Below, piece by piece: positions 9,537-18,235 of a stretch of DNA of 38,312 bases. The stretch is from an uncultured Muriicola sp. (GTDB lineage: Bacteria > Bacteroidota > Bacteroidia > Flavobacteriales > Flavobacteriaceae). Each line of letters opens with the position of its first letter. The stretch's first letter is position 1. A program made the position numbers and the translations under genes. The DNA lies in assembly GCF_947258935.1 (NCBI RefSeq), contig NZ_CAMYKH010000037.1, positions 1-38,312 on the forward strand. Reading direction: 5' to 3'. Under the pieces are notes generated by a model. The model did no database searches, was not told where the DNA came from, and was given only the letters and a program-made list of their open reading frames with translations.

Positions 9537-10394
9537 ATGAAAAATTTATATAAATATTTAAGTTTAGTTGCCTTTTCAGCGATTTTACTTTCAAGCTGTA
9601 CGGAGGAGGAAAGTCTTATAGGATATCCTTTAGATTTAGGACTAACTACAGTGGCATTGGAGGGTACTGTTTCTACAACTGACACTCAGACTGCCGAGGG
9701 TAGAACTATTGGAGTAACTGTTTCAATACCACAATCTTTTGCATCTGATGCAGACGTTGAAGTAACTGCTACCTTTAATAGCGGTGCTTTTACAACTACA
9801 TCTGTTGCCATACCTGCCGGAAGTACTACAGGATCAGGAACAATAACACTTCCTGCTTCAGATGGCTTTGATGTAGGCTTTGATGGTTTAGCAAATTATG
9901 GATCATTACAATTAACCGCCATTTTATTGGACACGGTAGATCCGGGGGTAAATTATACAATTACGTCTGCATCTCAACCGCTGCAAATTTTTGATGCAAT
10001 TCAATTTCCATATGGTGAAGGAGTTGTTGCGGGAAGAATGACGTATCTTTTAGATTGGGCAAACCCGGATATTAATGATTTAGATACTTATGTATTGGGC
10101 TTTGAAAGTGCAGAAACTGGTTCAAGGTACGAGACCGATATTTTTAATGATACACATCCGGATGGAGATTACACCATTGATGTAGGTGTTTGGACAGCAG
10201 GGGAAACTGATATCCCTTGGAAATTATTTTTTGTGTTTCCAAATCAGACCGACTATCTAATTTTTGAAGGCACCTTTACTAATTTAACGCTGGGCACAAA
10301 TGTAAATGGATTTCCATATGCATCTATCGTCGGCTTTACAAAAACAACTGACTCAGAAGGCGTTGTTTCTTATACAAACGTAGTAGCATTATAA
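9537..10394 (+). CDS. Uncharacterised surface lipoprotein, possible Calx-beta-like domain
   Basis: The 285-residue product has a lipoprotein signal peptide ending SAILLSSC (Cys21) followed by TEEES, again the acidic pattern linked with surface display. Residues of roughly 35-110 alternate short strands with Ser/Thr turns (EGRTIGVTVSIP, AIPAGSTTGSGTITLP), which is reminiscent of a Calx-beta or similar beta-sandwich fold; this is a weak resemblance, not a firm domain call. The C-terminal half (about 150-285) is a second beta-rich region with many aromatic and acidic residues. It is the last gene of the SusCD operon, directly upstream of a strong terminator. A role in capturing the substrate at the surface is inferred from context only. 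Confidence 0.87.
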   Translation: MKNLYKYLSLVAFSAILLSSCTEEESLIGYPLDLGLTTVALEGTVSTTDTQTAEGRTIGVTVSIPQSFASDADVEVTATFNSGAFTTTSVAIPAGSTTGSGTITLPASDGFDVGFDGLANYGSLQLTAILLDTVDPGVNYTITSASQPLQIFDAIQFPYGEGVVAGRMTYLLDWANPDINDLDTYVLGFESAETGSRYETDIFNDTHPDGDYTIDVGVWTAGETDIPWKLFFVFPNQTDYLIFEGTFTNLTLGTNVNGFPYASIVGFTKTTDSEGVVSYTNVVAL

Positions 10395-10411
10395 AGTTTT
10401 TATCTCTTAAC

Positions 10412-10446
10412 ATAAAAGCCATCCGATTTCATCGGGTGGTTTTTTT
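10412..10446 (+). terminator. Rho-independent terminator of the SusCD operon
   Basis: The arms CCATCCGAT (10417-10425) and ATCGGGTGG (10429-10437) form a 9-bp stem with one G-U pair around a TTC loop, followed by a run of nine T (10438-10446) and preceded by a run of A that can extend the pairing. It sits 18 bases after the last lipoprotein gene and before rlmB, separating the two units. Confidence 0.9.
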
Positions 10447-10460
10447 GTTACCTTTAACCT

Positions 10461-11198
10461 ATGACAAAAAATACTCAGATCTATGGTCTACGGGCTGTGA
10501 TAGAAGCTATCCAGGCCAATGAACCCATAGATAAGGTGTTTATACAAAAAGGGCTTCACGGTGCCTTGTCCAAGGAATTAGAAGGCCTGGTGCGCAAGAA
10601 TGGCATCAACACTTCCTATGTTCCCATTGAAAAGATAAACAGACTTAATCAGAATAATCACCAGGGCGTTGTAGCTACTATTTCGCCTATTACATTTCAT
10701 ACATTTGAGGTATTGGCAGACCAGGTATTGTCTCAAAAAAGTGATCCTGTGTTTCTATTACTAGACCAGGTTTCGGATGTTCGAAATTTTGGGGCTATCA
10801 TCAGAACAGCCGAATGTACGGGGGTAGATGGTATCATAATCCCCAAAAAAGGTTCTGCACCTGTTACCGGAGATACCGTTAAGACCTCGGCAGGAGCCGC
10901 ATTTAAGGTTCCTATTGCCAAAGTAGATCACATTAAGGATGCGATCTTTTACTTACAAGCCTCCGGAGTTACTATTGTTGCTGCCACAGAAAAAACAAAT
11001 GACCTTATCTATGATGTAAATTTAAAAGGTGCAGTAGCTCTTGTTATGGGAGCAGAAGATATGGGCATATCCCCATCTATTCTAAAAGCAGCAGATCACA
11101 GTGCCAAAATTCCCATGCTCGGAGAGATTGGATCTCTTAATGTATCTGTGGCCTGTGGTGTATTTTTATATGAAGTTGTGCGGCAAAGGAATATTTAA
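10461..11198 (+). CDS. rlmB: TrmH/SpoU-family 23S rRNA 2'-O-methyltransferase (RlmB-like)
   Basis: A 245-residue SPOUT-class methyltransferase that most likely methylates the 2'-O of a guanosine in 23S rRNA (G2251 in E. coli numbering). The N-terminal substrate-binding part starts YGLRAVIEAIQAN, as in RlmB. The C-terminal trefoil-knot domain shows motif 1 (RNFGAIIRTAE), motif 2 (VMGAEDMGI) and motif 3 (IPMLGEIGSLNVSVA). The length is normal for the family. Specificity within TrmH/RlmB cannot be settled by motifs alone. A -7-like element TACCTTTA ends 4 bases before the ATG, suggesting its own promoter with little or no leader. The gene converges on the rhomboid gene, the two sharing their last four bases. 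Confidence 0.88.
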   Translation: MTKNTQIYGLRAVIEAIQANEPIDKVFIQKGLHGALSKELEGLVRKNGINTSYVPIEKINRLNQNNHQGVVATISPITFHTFEVLADQVLSQKSDPVFLLLDQVSDVRNFGAIIRTAECTGVDGIIIPKKGSAPVTGDTVKTSAGAAFKVPIAKVDHIKDAIFYLQASGVTIVAATEKTNDLIYDVNLKGAVALVMGAEDMGISPSILKAADHSAKIPMLGEIGSLNVSVACGVFLYEVVRQRNI

Positions 11199-11950
11199 TT
11201 TTCAGTATCCGCAGAACTATCTTTGTCCTTCTTAAAATGGTAGTTAACCTGTATCCCCTTTTCATCCTCACCAGAATTAGCCTTTTCAATAAAGTTACCA
11301 TCTGCGTCAAAATGCTTTAGAAATTCATCATCCTCTTCATTATAGTCCTCTTTCTCCCAGGCATATTTAGGAATTATTGGCACTTTTGCCTGCAGGAACA
11401 CAGCCATAAAAAGACCAATGACAAAGCCCCCTAAATGCCCTTCCCAGGAGATCTCTTCTTTTATTGGAAAAATGTACCACAACATGCTGCCATAAATAAA
11501 AGAAACTATGAGTGATACTGCCACCAGGCGATAGTGTTTTGTGAAAATTCCTTTAAAAAAAATAAAACTCGCCAGGAGATAAATCACTCCGCTGGCACCA
11601 ATATGGTAAGATGGTCTGCCAATCAGCCATGTAATAGACCCTGCAAGAATCATTCCCCAGAAAAGCACTTTAAACGAAATACTCCGATAGAAATATAGCA
11701 GAGTGGCCATTAAAACGGCCAAGGGTATGGTGTTGTTGTAGAGGTGCTCTACAGATCCGTGCAGAAATGGTCCAAAAAGGATACCACGCAATCCTGTCCA
11801 GCTCCTGGGATATATACCAAAGTCGTTCCAATTACTCTGAAATTTAAGTTCCAGCCAAAAAATTGTCCAGATCAGCAAAACTGACACCATGGGAACCAGT
11901 AAAACTCTGTTGGAAAACTTAAAGTGGGTTTCCGCTGACATAGCCGACAT
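11195..11950 (-). CDS. Rhomboid-family intramembrane serine protease
   Basis: A polytopic membrane protein of 251 residues with about six membrane segments and a long acidic cytoplasmic tail (from about residue 195). The rhomboid signatures are present: HGSVEHLYNN in the second segment, the catalytic Ser120 in HIGASGVIY and the catalytic His172 in GHLGGFVIG. It should cleave membrane proteins within or near the bilayer; the substrate is unknown. I chose the ATG at 11950; the frame stays open to 12100, but that extension would overlap rarA and adds non-family sequence. A second ATG at 11941 (MSAETH) is equally possible. It diverges from rarA over an 84-base gap. Confidence 0.9.
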   Translation of the reverse strand: MSAMSAETHFKFSNRVLLVPMVSVLLIWTIFWLELKFQSNWNDFGIYPRSWTGLRGILFGPFLHGSVEHLYNNTIPLAVLMATLLYFYRSISFKVLFWGMILAGSITWLIGRPSYHIGASGVIYLLASFIFFKGIFTKHYRLVAVSLIVSFIYGSMLWYIFPIKEEISWEGHLGGFVIGLFMAVFLQAKVPIIPKYAWEKEDYNEEDDEFLKHFDADGNFIEKANSGEDEKGIQVNYHFKKDKDSSADTEN

Positions 11951-12000
11951 TTTGATGGTAATACTACAAATTTCACACCGTATTCCCAAAACCTGCCTCC

Positions 12001-12029
12001 TTGTCATCCATAGAAAAAATGTACTTTTA
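12001..12029 (+). promoter_or_regulatory. Promoter of rarA, almost abutting the start codon
   Basis: TTG at 12001-12003, an 18-base spacer and TACTTTTA at 12022-12029 match the Bacteroidota promoter with one mismatch in the last base of the -7 element. The ATG of rarA follows only 5 bases later, so transcription would begin at or next to the start codon and the mRNA may be leaderless. Confidence 0.5.
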
Positions 12030-12034
12030 TTGTT

Positions 12035-13312
12035 ATGAATGAACCATTGGCACAACGCGTTCGTCCCAAGACACTGGAAGCGTATATTAGTCAACATCAT
12101 CTGGTAGGTGAAGGAGGATCACTAACTCATCAGATCAAAAAAGGGATTATCCCCTCGCTTATCCTTTGGGGGCCTCCGGGAACCGGGAAGACCACTCTGG
12201 CATTGATCATTGCCAACGAAAGCAAAAGACCCTTTTATTCCTTAAGTGCCATTAATAGTGGTGTTAAAGACATCAGGGAAGTAATTGAAAAAGCGAAAGA
12301 ACGCGGTAATCTCTTTAGCACAAAAAACCCCATCCTTTTTATAGATGAGATTCATCGTTTTAGTAAATCACAGCAAGATTCGCTACTGGGAGCAGTTGAA
12401 AAAGGTTGGATCACCCTTATTGGAGCTACTACGGAAAATCCGAGTTTTGAGGTAATCCCCGCCCTGCTGAGCAGATGTCAGGTATACATATTAAATTCCT
12501 TTGGAAAAGAAGATCTGGATACCCTTCTCAAACGGGCTATCAAAGAAGACAGCGTTCTACAAACCAAACAAATCTCTTTAAAGGAAACAGAGGCATTGTT
12601 GCGATTATCCGCAGGTGATGCCCGTAAATTGCTGAATATATTCGAATTAGTGGTCAATTCGGAAACCTCTGACAAAATTACCATCACCAATGAGCTGGTT
12701 ATGGCCAAGGTTCAAAAAAACACGGTGCTCTATGATAAAACAGGTGAACAACACTATGATATCATTTCTGCATTTATTAAATCTATCCGAGGAAGTGATC
12801 CCCAGGGTGCAGTTTATTGGTTAGCAAGAATGATAGAAGGCGGCGAAGATGTAAAATTTATTGCTCGCAGACTATTGATATCGGCCTCTGAAGATATTGG
12901 ACTTGCCAACCCAACAGCCCTGGTGATCGCCAATAATACTTTTCAGGCCGTGACCACAATTGGCTACCCAGAAGCTCGTATTCTCCTGAGCGAATGCACC
13001 ATTTATCTGGCAACCAGTCCTAAAAGCAATGCCAGCTATATGGCTATTAAACAGGCACAGGAGGCCGTTAGGGAACATGGAGATCTATCTGTACCCCTCG
13101 CCTTGCGAAATGCTCCTACCAAACTAATGAAAGATCTGGGATATGGAACGGATTATAAGTATGCCCACGACTTTCAACATAATTTTGCTGAAGAAGAATT
13201 CTTGCCTGCAACTATTGCTGGTACCACTTTTTACTACCCCGGCGAAAATGCCAGGGAAAAGGCCATCAAAGAATTTTTAAAGAATAGATGGAAAGACAAA
13301 TACAACTTTTAG
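12035..13312 (+). CDS. rarA: Replication-associated recombination protein A (AAA+ ATPase)
   Basis: RarA/MgsA (425 residues) is a clamp-loader-like AAA+ ATPase that acts at stalled replication forks. It shows Walker A GPPGTGKT (residues 46-53), Walker [10 protein letters not shown] (about 101-109), a sensor-1 region GATTENPSF and the arginine-finger type ending ALLSRCQVY. The C-terminal tetramerisation part includes [29 protein letters not shown] and YKYAHDF, which distinguish RarA from DnaX and RuvB. Length and start ([14 protein letters not shown]) are standard. Its stop codon overlaps the stop of the convergent gene at 13309. It diverges from the rhomboid gene and probably has its own promoter. 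Confidence 0.96.
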   Translation: MNEPLAQRVRPKTLEAYISQHHLVGEGGSLTHQIKKGIIPSLILWGPPGTGKTTLALIIANESKRPFYSLSAINSGVKDIREVIEKAKERGNLFSTKNPILFIDEIHRFSKSQQDSLLGAVEKGWITLIGATTENPSFEVIPALLSRCQVYILNSFGKEDLDTLLKRAIKEDSVLQTKQISLKETEALLRLSAGDARKLLNIFELVVNSETSDKITITNELVMAKVQKNTVLYDKTGEQHYDIISAFIKSIRGSDPQGAVYWLARMIEGGEDVKFIARRLLISASEDIGLANPTALVIANNTFQAVTTIGYPEARILLSECTIYLATSPKSNASYMAIKQAQEAVREHGDLSVPLALRNAPTKLMKDLGYGTDYKYAHDFQHNFAEEEFLPATIAGTTFYYPGENAREKAIKEFLKNRWKDKYNF

Positions 13313-14193
13313 AACTTTATTTGCAGTACTTCTTGTAACCTATCGTCACCTTCGTAGTATTCAAAGACCCACTGCTCATTTCTCTGATACAGTAATCCTG
13401 ACTGTCCTTTTCTTTCTGCTATAAAAATGTTGGGCATGGACGTTTCCCTTAAATAAAACTGAATACTGGGGGTGGTATCTACCAGTTGATATCCTGTTTC
13501 TGTTTTTTGAGCATAAAGGGTCCTGATCTCAACGGCTTCAGACCGCGTTTCTTCTGCCACCGCTTCTTCTAAGGTAATTGCTTCCATAACTTCTGAAGGC
13601 TGAGTTAAAGGAGCTGCCATTTCTTTATCTATTTCTTCCACCAAAGGAATATCTGTATCCGCTATCTCAGTATTTAAAGGTTTTTCTTCCGGTTTGATAG
13701 CCGGAGGGGGCAGTGCTTTAACATCATTCTTAAAATTAAGAATTACGGATTGGTTATTTTCAACTTCTGGGCTGTAAGAATATCGGAAGCCATCCAAGGA
13801 TTGGAACGCTTCTGCAATAGATTCTCTGTACGCTTCTTGGAATTGTTTGGACTTGCTGCTCCCCAAACGAGTTCGGTAACGCTCAACTCCCTGACAATCT
13901 TTAAAAACAACCGAAACCCTGGTAGTAAACATGGATGAATCTTCCTCCAGAGAAGTAACCAGACCAAGACAGCGATCCTCATTCAGATCCTGTGGTAACA
14001 CATCTTCATATAGCGCATTGAAATTCTGTTGCACCAGATAATACTTTACAATTGTGCTGGTTTGATATTGATTCTCAGACCGAAATCCTTCAAATTTCTT
14101 GGGAACAATTACATATTTGTAGTTGTTTAAAACGGCTTGAGCATGGGCATTGAACCCCATCGCTAAGAATAGAAATAAACAAAGATATTTCAT
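13309..14193 (-). CDS. Secreted protein of unknown function, last gene of the DUF5723 set
   Basis: I do not recognise a named domain in this 294-residue protein. The ATG at 14193 gives a signal peptide MKYLCLFLFLAMGFNAHAQA with a probable signal peptidase I site after AHA, so it should be periplasmic or outer-membrane associated. An N-terminal region (about 25-150) contains a conserved-looking stretch with Cys in EDRCLGLV and KDCQGVERY. A Glu/Pro-rich linker (about 160-220) leads to a short C-terminal domain with repeated aromatic residues (SGLLYQRNEQWVFEYYEGDD). It follows the DUF5723 barrel gene by 7 bases, pointing to a shared envelope task. A GTG two codons upstream is an alternative start. 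Its 3' end overlaps the rarA stop. Confidence 0.82.
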   Translation of the reverse strand: MKYLCLFLFLAMGFNAHAQAVLNNYKYVIVPKKFEGFRSENQYQTSTIVKYYLVQQNFNALYEDVLPQDLNEDRCLGLVTSLEEDSSMFTTRVSVVFKDCQGVERYRTRLGSSKSKQFQEAYRESIAEAFQSLDGFRYSYSPEVENNQSVILNFKNDVKALPPPAIKPEEKPLNTEIADTDIPLVEEIDKEMAAPLTQPSEVMEAITLEEAVAEETRSEAVEIRTLYAQKTETGYQLVDTTPSIQFYLRETSMPNIFIAERKGQSGLLYQRNEQWVFEYYEGDDRLQEVLQIKF

Positions 14194-14200
14194 GGACACA

Positions 14201-15646
14201 CTATCTATTGGTGCCCCAAGATAGGATATTTAATCCTATCTGGAAAGATGCGTAATGGCTGTCTGCAAGGTTTTGGTACCCTAGCAAATTATTTGCCATG
14301 GCGTAAAGATTAACTGGTCCGGCCTGAAAATTAATTCCCAGTCCTATATTGGTCATTGAAAACTTATCCACTGTATACGTGGTCTTCAATGCCAGAAAAT
14401 TTCCAACACGTCGTAAATAGAAGGCCGTGAGCGCTACTTGCGGACCCCTTGGCCTGTTGATCACATGAAGTTGACCTCCTACTCCATTTCTATATGGAAA
14501 GCGTGTGTCAGCGCTTGTAACCCCTATATCGCAATCGCAATCCATATCGCCGTTCATAGGTTCCCCAAAATTATACCGTATGGAACCATAGAGCTGGGTG
14601 GGCCTAAATGTGATATAACTATTATAGGTGTCCTCAAAAGGCAATGAAGCTTCAATTTCGTCTACAAGATCTTGCCAAAAATCGGCATTAGGATCGCTAA
14701 AGGCATCCGGCAATATTACTTCAACACCTTCTGTGGTGGCGCTCCCCTGCAAGGAATATCCTTTTACATCTCCCGAATGAAAAACGAATCCCAGATCTAA
14801 AAGACTAGCTGTAATTACCGTTCTTTGGTTTAAGTTATACGTAAACCCCAGATCTACGCCCAAGCCCAGATCTCCGCCTAAGAGCGCCCTTTTTGTGATC
14901 ACATTAGGAACAGTACCGGCAATCTCATCATCCAAAATAGCTCTGATCTCCTCAAATCCTGAAGTTCTGACCTGCATGTCTGCAACCAGGGTGTTAGACA
15001 AAAGGTTATTTTGTCCTTCATTAGTCACAAAGTAACCGGTATTCGTAGACGAATGAAAATCGTAGATGCCCGAATACAGCTTGGCCCTTGCCCCTACTGT
15101 TAATTTTCTGTCTATTTCTTTATTTAGTCCGAAATGAAAAACAGTAAGCCCCTCTCCCCTGGTCTTAAGATGTCCCAGATCAAATCGCCTACCTAACTGA
15201 TCCGCATTGCCTTCAAAACCTAGAAACGCCAGATCCTGTGGCCAATAAAGAATGGTATTCGATTCAAAATAGACCCCGAAAGAGTAAAAATGTTTTGGAT
15301 TCTTTGTACTTCTGAAACCTCCATGAAGGAGATCTATCTGAATGGTTGCCCCAAATTCATCTCTTTTGGTCATTCCATTTAAAGCCCTGTCCCGCACTTT
15401 GTCATTAAAGTCTATGCCGTCATTGGCAAAAAGGGAATGTACGGTGATACCACTAGTACCTGCCTGTCCATAGATCCCTGAGGCAAGAGGTATTCCTGCA
15501 TACCATGAAAAAGAAGTATTCATCCCCGGGTTTAATAAAATGGCCTGAGGAATCTCTGTAAAATCGTATAACAACTCCTTGTTCTGAGAAAAAAGGGAGC
15601 CATTGCAAAGAAGTATGGCTAGTATAAAAAATAGCCATTCTCTCAT
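14201..15646 (-). CDS. DUF5723-family outer membrane beta-barrel protein
   Basis: A 481-residue exported protein with a signal peptide ending NGSLFSQ. The mature N terminus reads LLYDFTEIPQAILLNPGM, which I recognise as characteristic of the DUF5723 family of Bacteroidota outer membrane proteins. The rest alternates amphipathic strands with Gly/Asn-rich turns (LTVGARAKLYSGIYDF, GADLGLGVDLGFTYN-like strands, VALTAFYLRRVGNF), as in OmpA- or PorP-type barrels. No lipobox is present. Its ATG overlaps the upstream lipoprotein stop in ATGA (15643-15646), so the two are translationally coupled. The function is unknown; with the lipoprotein and the following secreted protein it could form a barrel-plus-partners assembly. 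Confidence 0.85.
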   Translation of the reverse strand: MREWLFFILAILLCNGSLFSQNKELLYDFTEIPQAILLNPGMNTSFSWYAGIPLASGIYGQAGTSGITVHSLFANDGIDFNDKVRDRALNGMTKRDEFGATIQIDLLHGGFRSTKNPKHFYSFGVYFESNTILYWPQDLAFLGFEGNADQLGRRFDLGHLKTRGEGLTVFHFGLNKEIDRKLTVGARAKLYSGIYDFHSSTNTGYFVTNEGQNNLLSNTLVADMQVRTSGFEEIRAILDDEIAGTVPNVITKRALLGGDLGLGVDLGFTYNLNQRTVITASLLDLGFVFHSGDVKGYSLQGSATTEGVEVILPDAFSDPNADFWQDLVDEIEASLPFEDTYNSYITFRPTQLYGSIRYNFGEPMNGDMDCDCDIGVTSADTRFPYRNGVGGQLHVINRPRGPQVALTAFYLRRVGNFLALKTTYTVDKFSMTNIGLGINFQAGPVNLYAMANNLLGYQNLADSHYASFQIGLNILSWGTNR

Positions 15647-16185
15647 TTTAGTTGTAACCTGAATTTAGCGCTAGATCTGAATATGACCTTCGGATCTGGT
15701 AAAGATGAAGTACTGGTTGTATCGCCAAAATTACTGGCGTTTACTCTAATCTCAGAAGTATTGCGAATAATGTCCAAGCTACGCCCGGTTGGAGTGCCAT
15801 AGGTAGTTTCGCGTCGTATGATGGCTGTTGGGGCAGGCGGTATAGTAAAGGCCTCTGTATCCAAAACATTGCCTGCATCATCCAGATACTCAAAAATGAT
15901 CTCCAAATCCTTGCTGGTGGTGTTTTCGAGCTCATACACAATGACCCCATCCAGAACATTTTCTGCAAAGAAATCCTCGCTAAAGGCATCAAAATTAAAA
16001 GTTTGAATATACCATACGGCCCCTGGGGCGTCATTGATCACGCTTTCCGGACTTTCCACATACAAGATGCTGGCTTCTACGGTTGGAATGATCTCCAGAT
16101 CATCCCATTGATCAAAATTCTGTTCTTCCACACAGGAGGAAAGACCTGTGAGAAATATTAATAATATAAATAGTAGTTTTTTCAT
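15643..16185 (-). CDS. Small lipoprotein coupled to the DUF5723 barrel gene
   Basis: A 180-residue lipoprotein of unknown function. The ATG at 16185 gives the compact signal peptide MKKLLFILLIFLTGLSSC with lipidated Cys18; an ATG four codons upstream (16197) is possible but less typical. VEEQNFDQWDD follows the Cys, an acidic start compatible with export to the cell surface. The mature part is predicted all-beta by eye, with patches such as VIVYELENTTSKDLEIIFEY that suggest one immunoglobulin-like sandwich. The stop overlaps the start of the DUF5723 gene. The YjjG-type phosphatase lies 70 bases upstream on the same strand, so a separate promoter is possible, though I could not identify a good one. 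Confidence 0.85.
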   Translation of the reverse strand: MKKLLFILLIFLTGLSSCVEEQNFDQWDDLEIIPTVEASILYVESPESVINDAPGAVWYIQTFNFDAFSEDFFAENVLDGVIVYELENTTSKDLEIIFEYLDDAGNVLDTEAFTIPPAPTAIIRRETTYGTPTGRSLDIIRNTSEIRVNASNFGDTTSTSSLPDPKVIFRSSAKFRLQLK

Positions 16186-16255
16186 CTCAACACGCATTCA
16201 ATAGAAAAAAATAAGGAATTGCACCTAAAGACCCTAATCTATAACCTATATAACT

Positions 16256-16945
16256 TTATAAATACAATTTTATTTCACGAAGATCATCAATGATCTCCCC
16301 GTGTTTATGAAGTGGATCTTTATGCACATTAAGATGTATTGAATGAAATCCTACGGCCCGTGCACCGAGGATGTCCGCTTCCAGATTATCCCCTACCATA
16401 AGGGCATTTTGCGGTAGTATCCTGGTCCGTTCCAAAGCGAGGTGGAAAATGATAGGATCGGGTTTCTTTACTCCGGCCATCTCTGAGTTGATCACATGAT
16501 CGAAATACCCAAGAATATTCGAATTTCGTAATTTTTTCTCTTGAATTTCTTCGAACCCATTGGTAATGATATGCATCCGATACCGAGGCTTCAGATAGTC
16601 TAATATTTCCCTGGAATTTGGCAATAGATGATCATAAGACGACAGATGTTCAATATAAGCATCGGCAAGATCTGCAATAAGTATATCATCGATGGGGTAT
16701 CCTAGTGTATCAAATACTTTGCGTAATCTGAGATACCGCAAGGACTCCTTCTTTATCTTATTTTCTCTGTACAATTTCCAAAAAGCCAAATTGATGGGGA
16801 CATACTCTCTAAGGAAATCTGGCAGATCAACTTGTACATCATGTTCGGTAAAGATCTTTTCGAACGTCAGCGCAGAATTCTTCTCAAAATCCCAAAGGGT
16901 ATGGTCCAGATCAAAAAACACATCGGTCACGATTTCTCTATACAT
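16256..16945 (-). CDS. yjjG: YjjG-family HAD phosphatase (non-canonical pyrimidine nucleotidase)
   Basis: A 229-residue haloacid-dehalogenase phosphatase. Motif I is FFDLDHTLWDF with the nucleophile Asp12 and acid/base Asp14, motif II is ITNGFEEIQ, motif III is the Lys in AGVKKPDP, and motif IV is MVGDNLEADI. The TLWDFEKNS continuation and the helical cap are typical of the YjjG subgroup, which dephosphorylates nucleoside monophosphates including damaged pyrimidine nucleotides. Exact substrate preference cannot be read from sequence. The start overlaps the end of the upstream polysaccharide-deacetylase-family gene by 8 bases, so the two are translationally coupled, probably in one operon with radC. 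Confidence 0.9.
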   Translation of the reverse strand: MYREIVTDVFFDLDHTLWDFEKNSALTFEKIFTEHDVQVDLPDFLREYVPINLAFWKLYRENKIKKESLRYLRLRKVFDTLGYPIDDILIADLADAYIEHLSSYDHLLPNSREILDYLKPRYRMHIITNGFEEIQEKKLRNSNILGYFDHVINSEMAGVKKPDPIIFHLALERTRILPQNALMVGDNLEADILGARAVGFHSIHLNVHKDPLHKHGEIIDDLREIKLYL

Positions 16946-18233
16946 GATAGCGAGCTACAATTTTGTCGTAAAGTTCTATCCAGTTTATCTTTTGTTCCGA
17001 GCCCAATAATTCATTAGAAAACACCGTTAAAAAATGCCCTTTTACTTGCCTAACCTGCACATAAAGCTTGTCTAATTCCTTAAATATCTCTTCTTCGGAT
17101 TCATATTTCAAAAGGGCATAATCGTGCACTGCAAAAGGATGGATCTTTATTGGTTGTTGAATTTCTAATGGAATATCATAAAAGTAGAACGAAGTACAAG
17201 TACCAGATTTAAAGCCTGTTTCATGAGTAAACCCCATGCTATAATCATCCGTGAACTCTGCTCCTACCAGATTGCGGTAGGTCTCGGGAATATCTACCCT
17301 GTTATATCGTAACCGAACATAATTAACGGCCTTGTTAATAACTTGGGCAAGGTTTTCTTTTTCTAGCTTTAGCAGATCCATGTTCGTGAACGAACTATAG
17401 GATGCAGCCAGCGATACCGTATTATAATCTGCTACTGATTTGATAAGGTATTTAAAGGCGTTATTTTCGGTAGAAATATTCTTGTCGTATCTGGAATACT
17501 GGGCATATTGAAAGAAGAATGCACTAGAAACTCCGCTTTTCTTGTGAATGTCAATGAGTTGCGTAAAATTATCATAGGGATCCTTTCTTACCTTGCTTAA
17601 AACAAGCAGACGTTGTATTACTTTTCTGAATTTAAGACCTACAAGATCTAGCAACACGCCAAAACCTCCGCGAAAAAAGCCTCTATGTGCAAAACTATGA
17701 GAGACTGAAACGTCAATGATGGAAGTAAATCGAACCGATTTAGATTTTTGTTCCAAAGTGGGGAAACGCTCTTTTAATATGTGTAACAATTTTTGGGCCC
17801 ATAGATCCACTACCGGTTGTTTGAGAAAACCGTGCTGATGCGCCATACTTTCTTTATAAGGAAATCTGCCAACCATATCCTTCACATGTGGTACATACTC
17901 TTCATACCTGGATAAAAGATAAAAACTAGCCGCAAAAATATCATACGGGATATTGCTGCGTTCCCCGGTAGGAAAAAAACATGGGGTATCTCCCCATTCA
18001 CTCATGCTGATTTGCAGATCGTTTATACCATGTTCAAATAGCAGTGGATGACTTCTAACAAAGAACTCGTTCTGTAAAGGTTGTTTTGTATACGTTATTT
18101 TAGGGCCATTATGTTTAATAAAATCTTCAACCTTTGTAGTAAAACCTACCTCTATTCCCAGTATCCTGAGAAAGATCTGCTTCATGATATAAGTAAAACG
18201 GGGGGTAATCTTATGGGTATAGATCAACAACAT
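16938..18233 (-). CDS. Polysaccharide deacetylase-family protein (DUF7033-like N-terminal part)
   Basis: A 431-residue cytoplasmic-looking protein without signal peptide. Its beginning (LLIYTHKITPRFTYI and ILGIEVGFTTKVEDF) matches a widespread flavobacterial group annotated as polysaccharide deacetylase family, with an N-terminal DUF7033-like region followed by a carbohydrate esterase 4-like half. The metal-binding motif of true deacetylases (T-x-D-D or D-V-D) is represented only by SIIDVSVSHSFAHRG, and the terminal His motif is unclear, so activity is doubtful. It lies 2 bases after radC and overlaps yjjG by 8 bases. The ATG at 18233 fits both the family N terminus and the tight spacing. The biological role is unknown. 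Confidence 0.78.
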   Translation of the reverse strand: MLLIYTHKITPRFTYIMKQIFLRILGIEVGFTTKVEDFIKHNGPKITYTKQPLQNEFFVRSHPLLFEHGINDLQISMSEWGDTPCFFPTGERSNIPYDIFAASFYLLSRYEEYVPHVKDMVGRFPYKESMAHQHGFLKQPVVDLWAQKLLHILKERFPTLEQKSKSVRFTSIIDVSVSHSFAHRGFFRGGFGVLLDLVGLKFRKVIQRLLVLSKVRKDPYDNFTQLIDIHKKSGVSSAFFFQYAQYSRYDKNISTENNAFKYLIKSVADYNTVSLAASYSSFTNMDLLKLEKENLAQVINKAVNYVRLRYNRVDIPETYRNLVGAEFTDDYSMGFTHETGFKSGTCTSFYFYDIPLEIQQPIKIHPFAVHDYALLKYESEEEIFKELDKLYVQVRQVKGHFLTVFSNELLGSEQKINWIELYDKIVARYHV

Positions 18234-18235
18234 CC

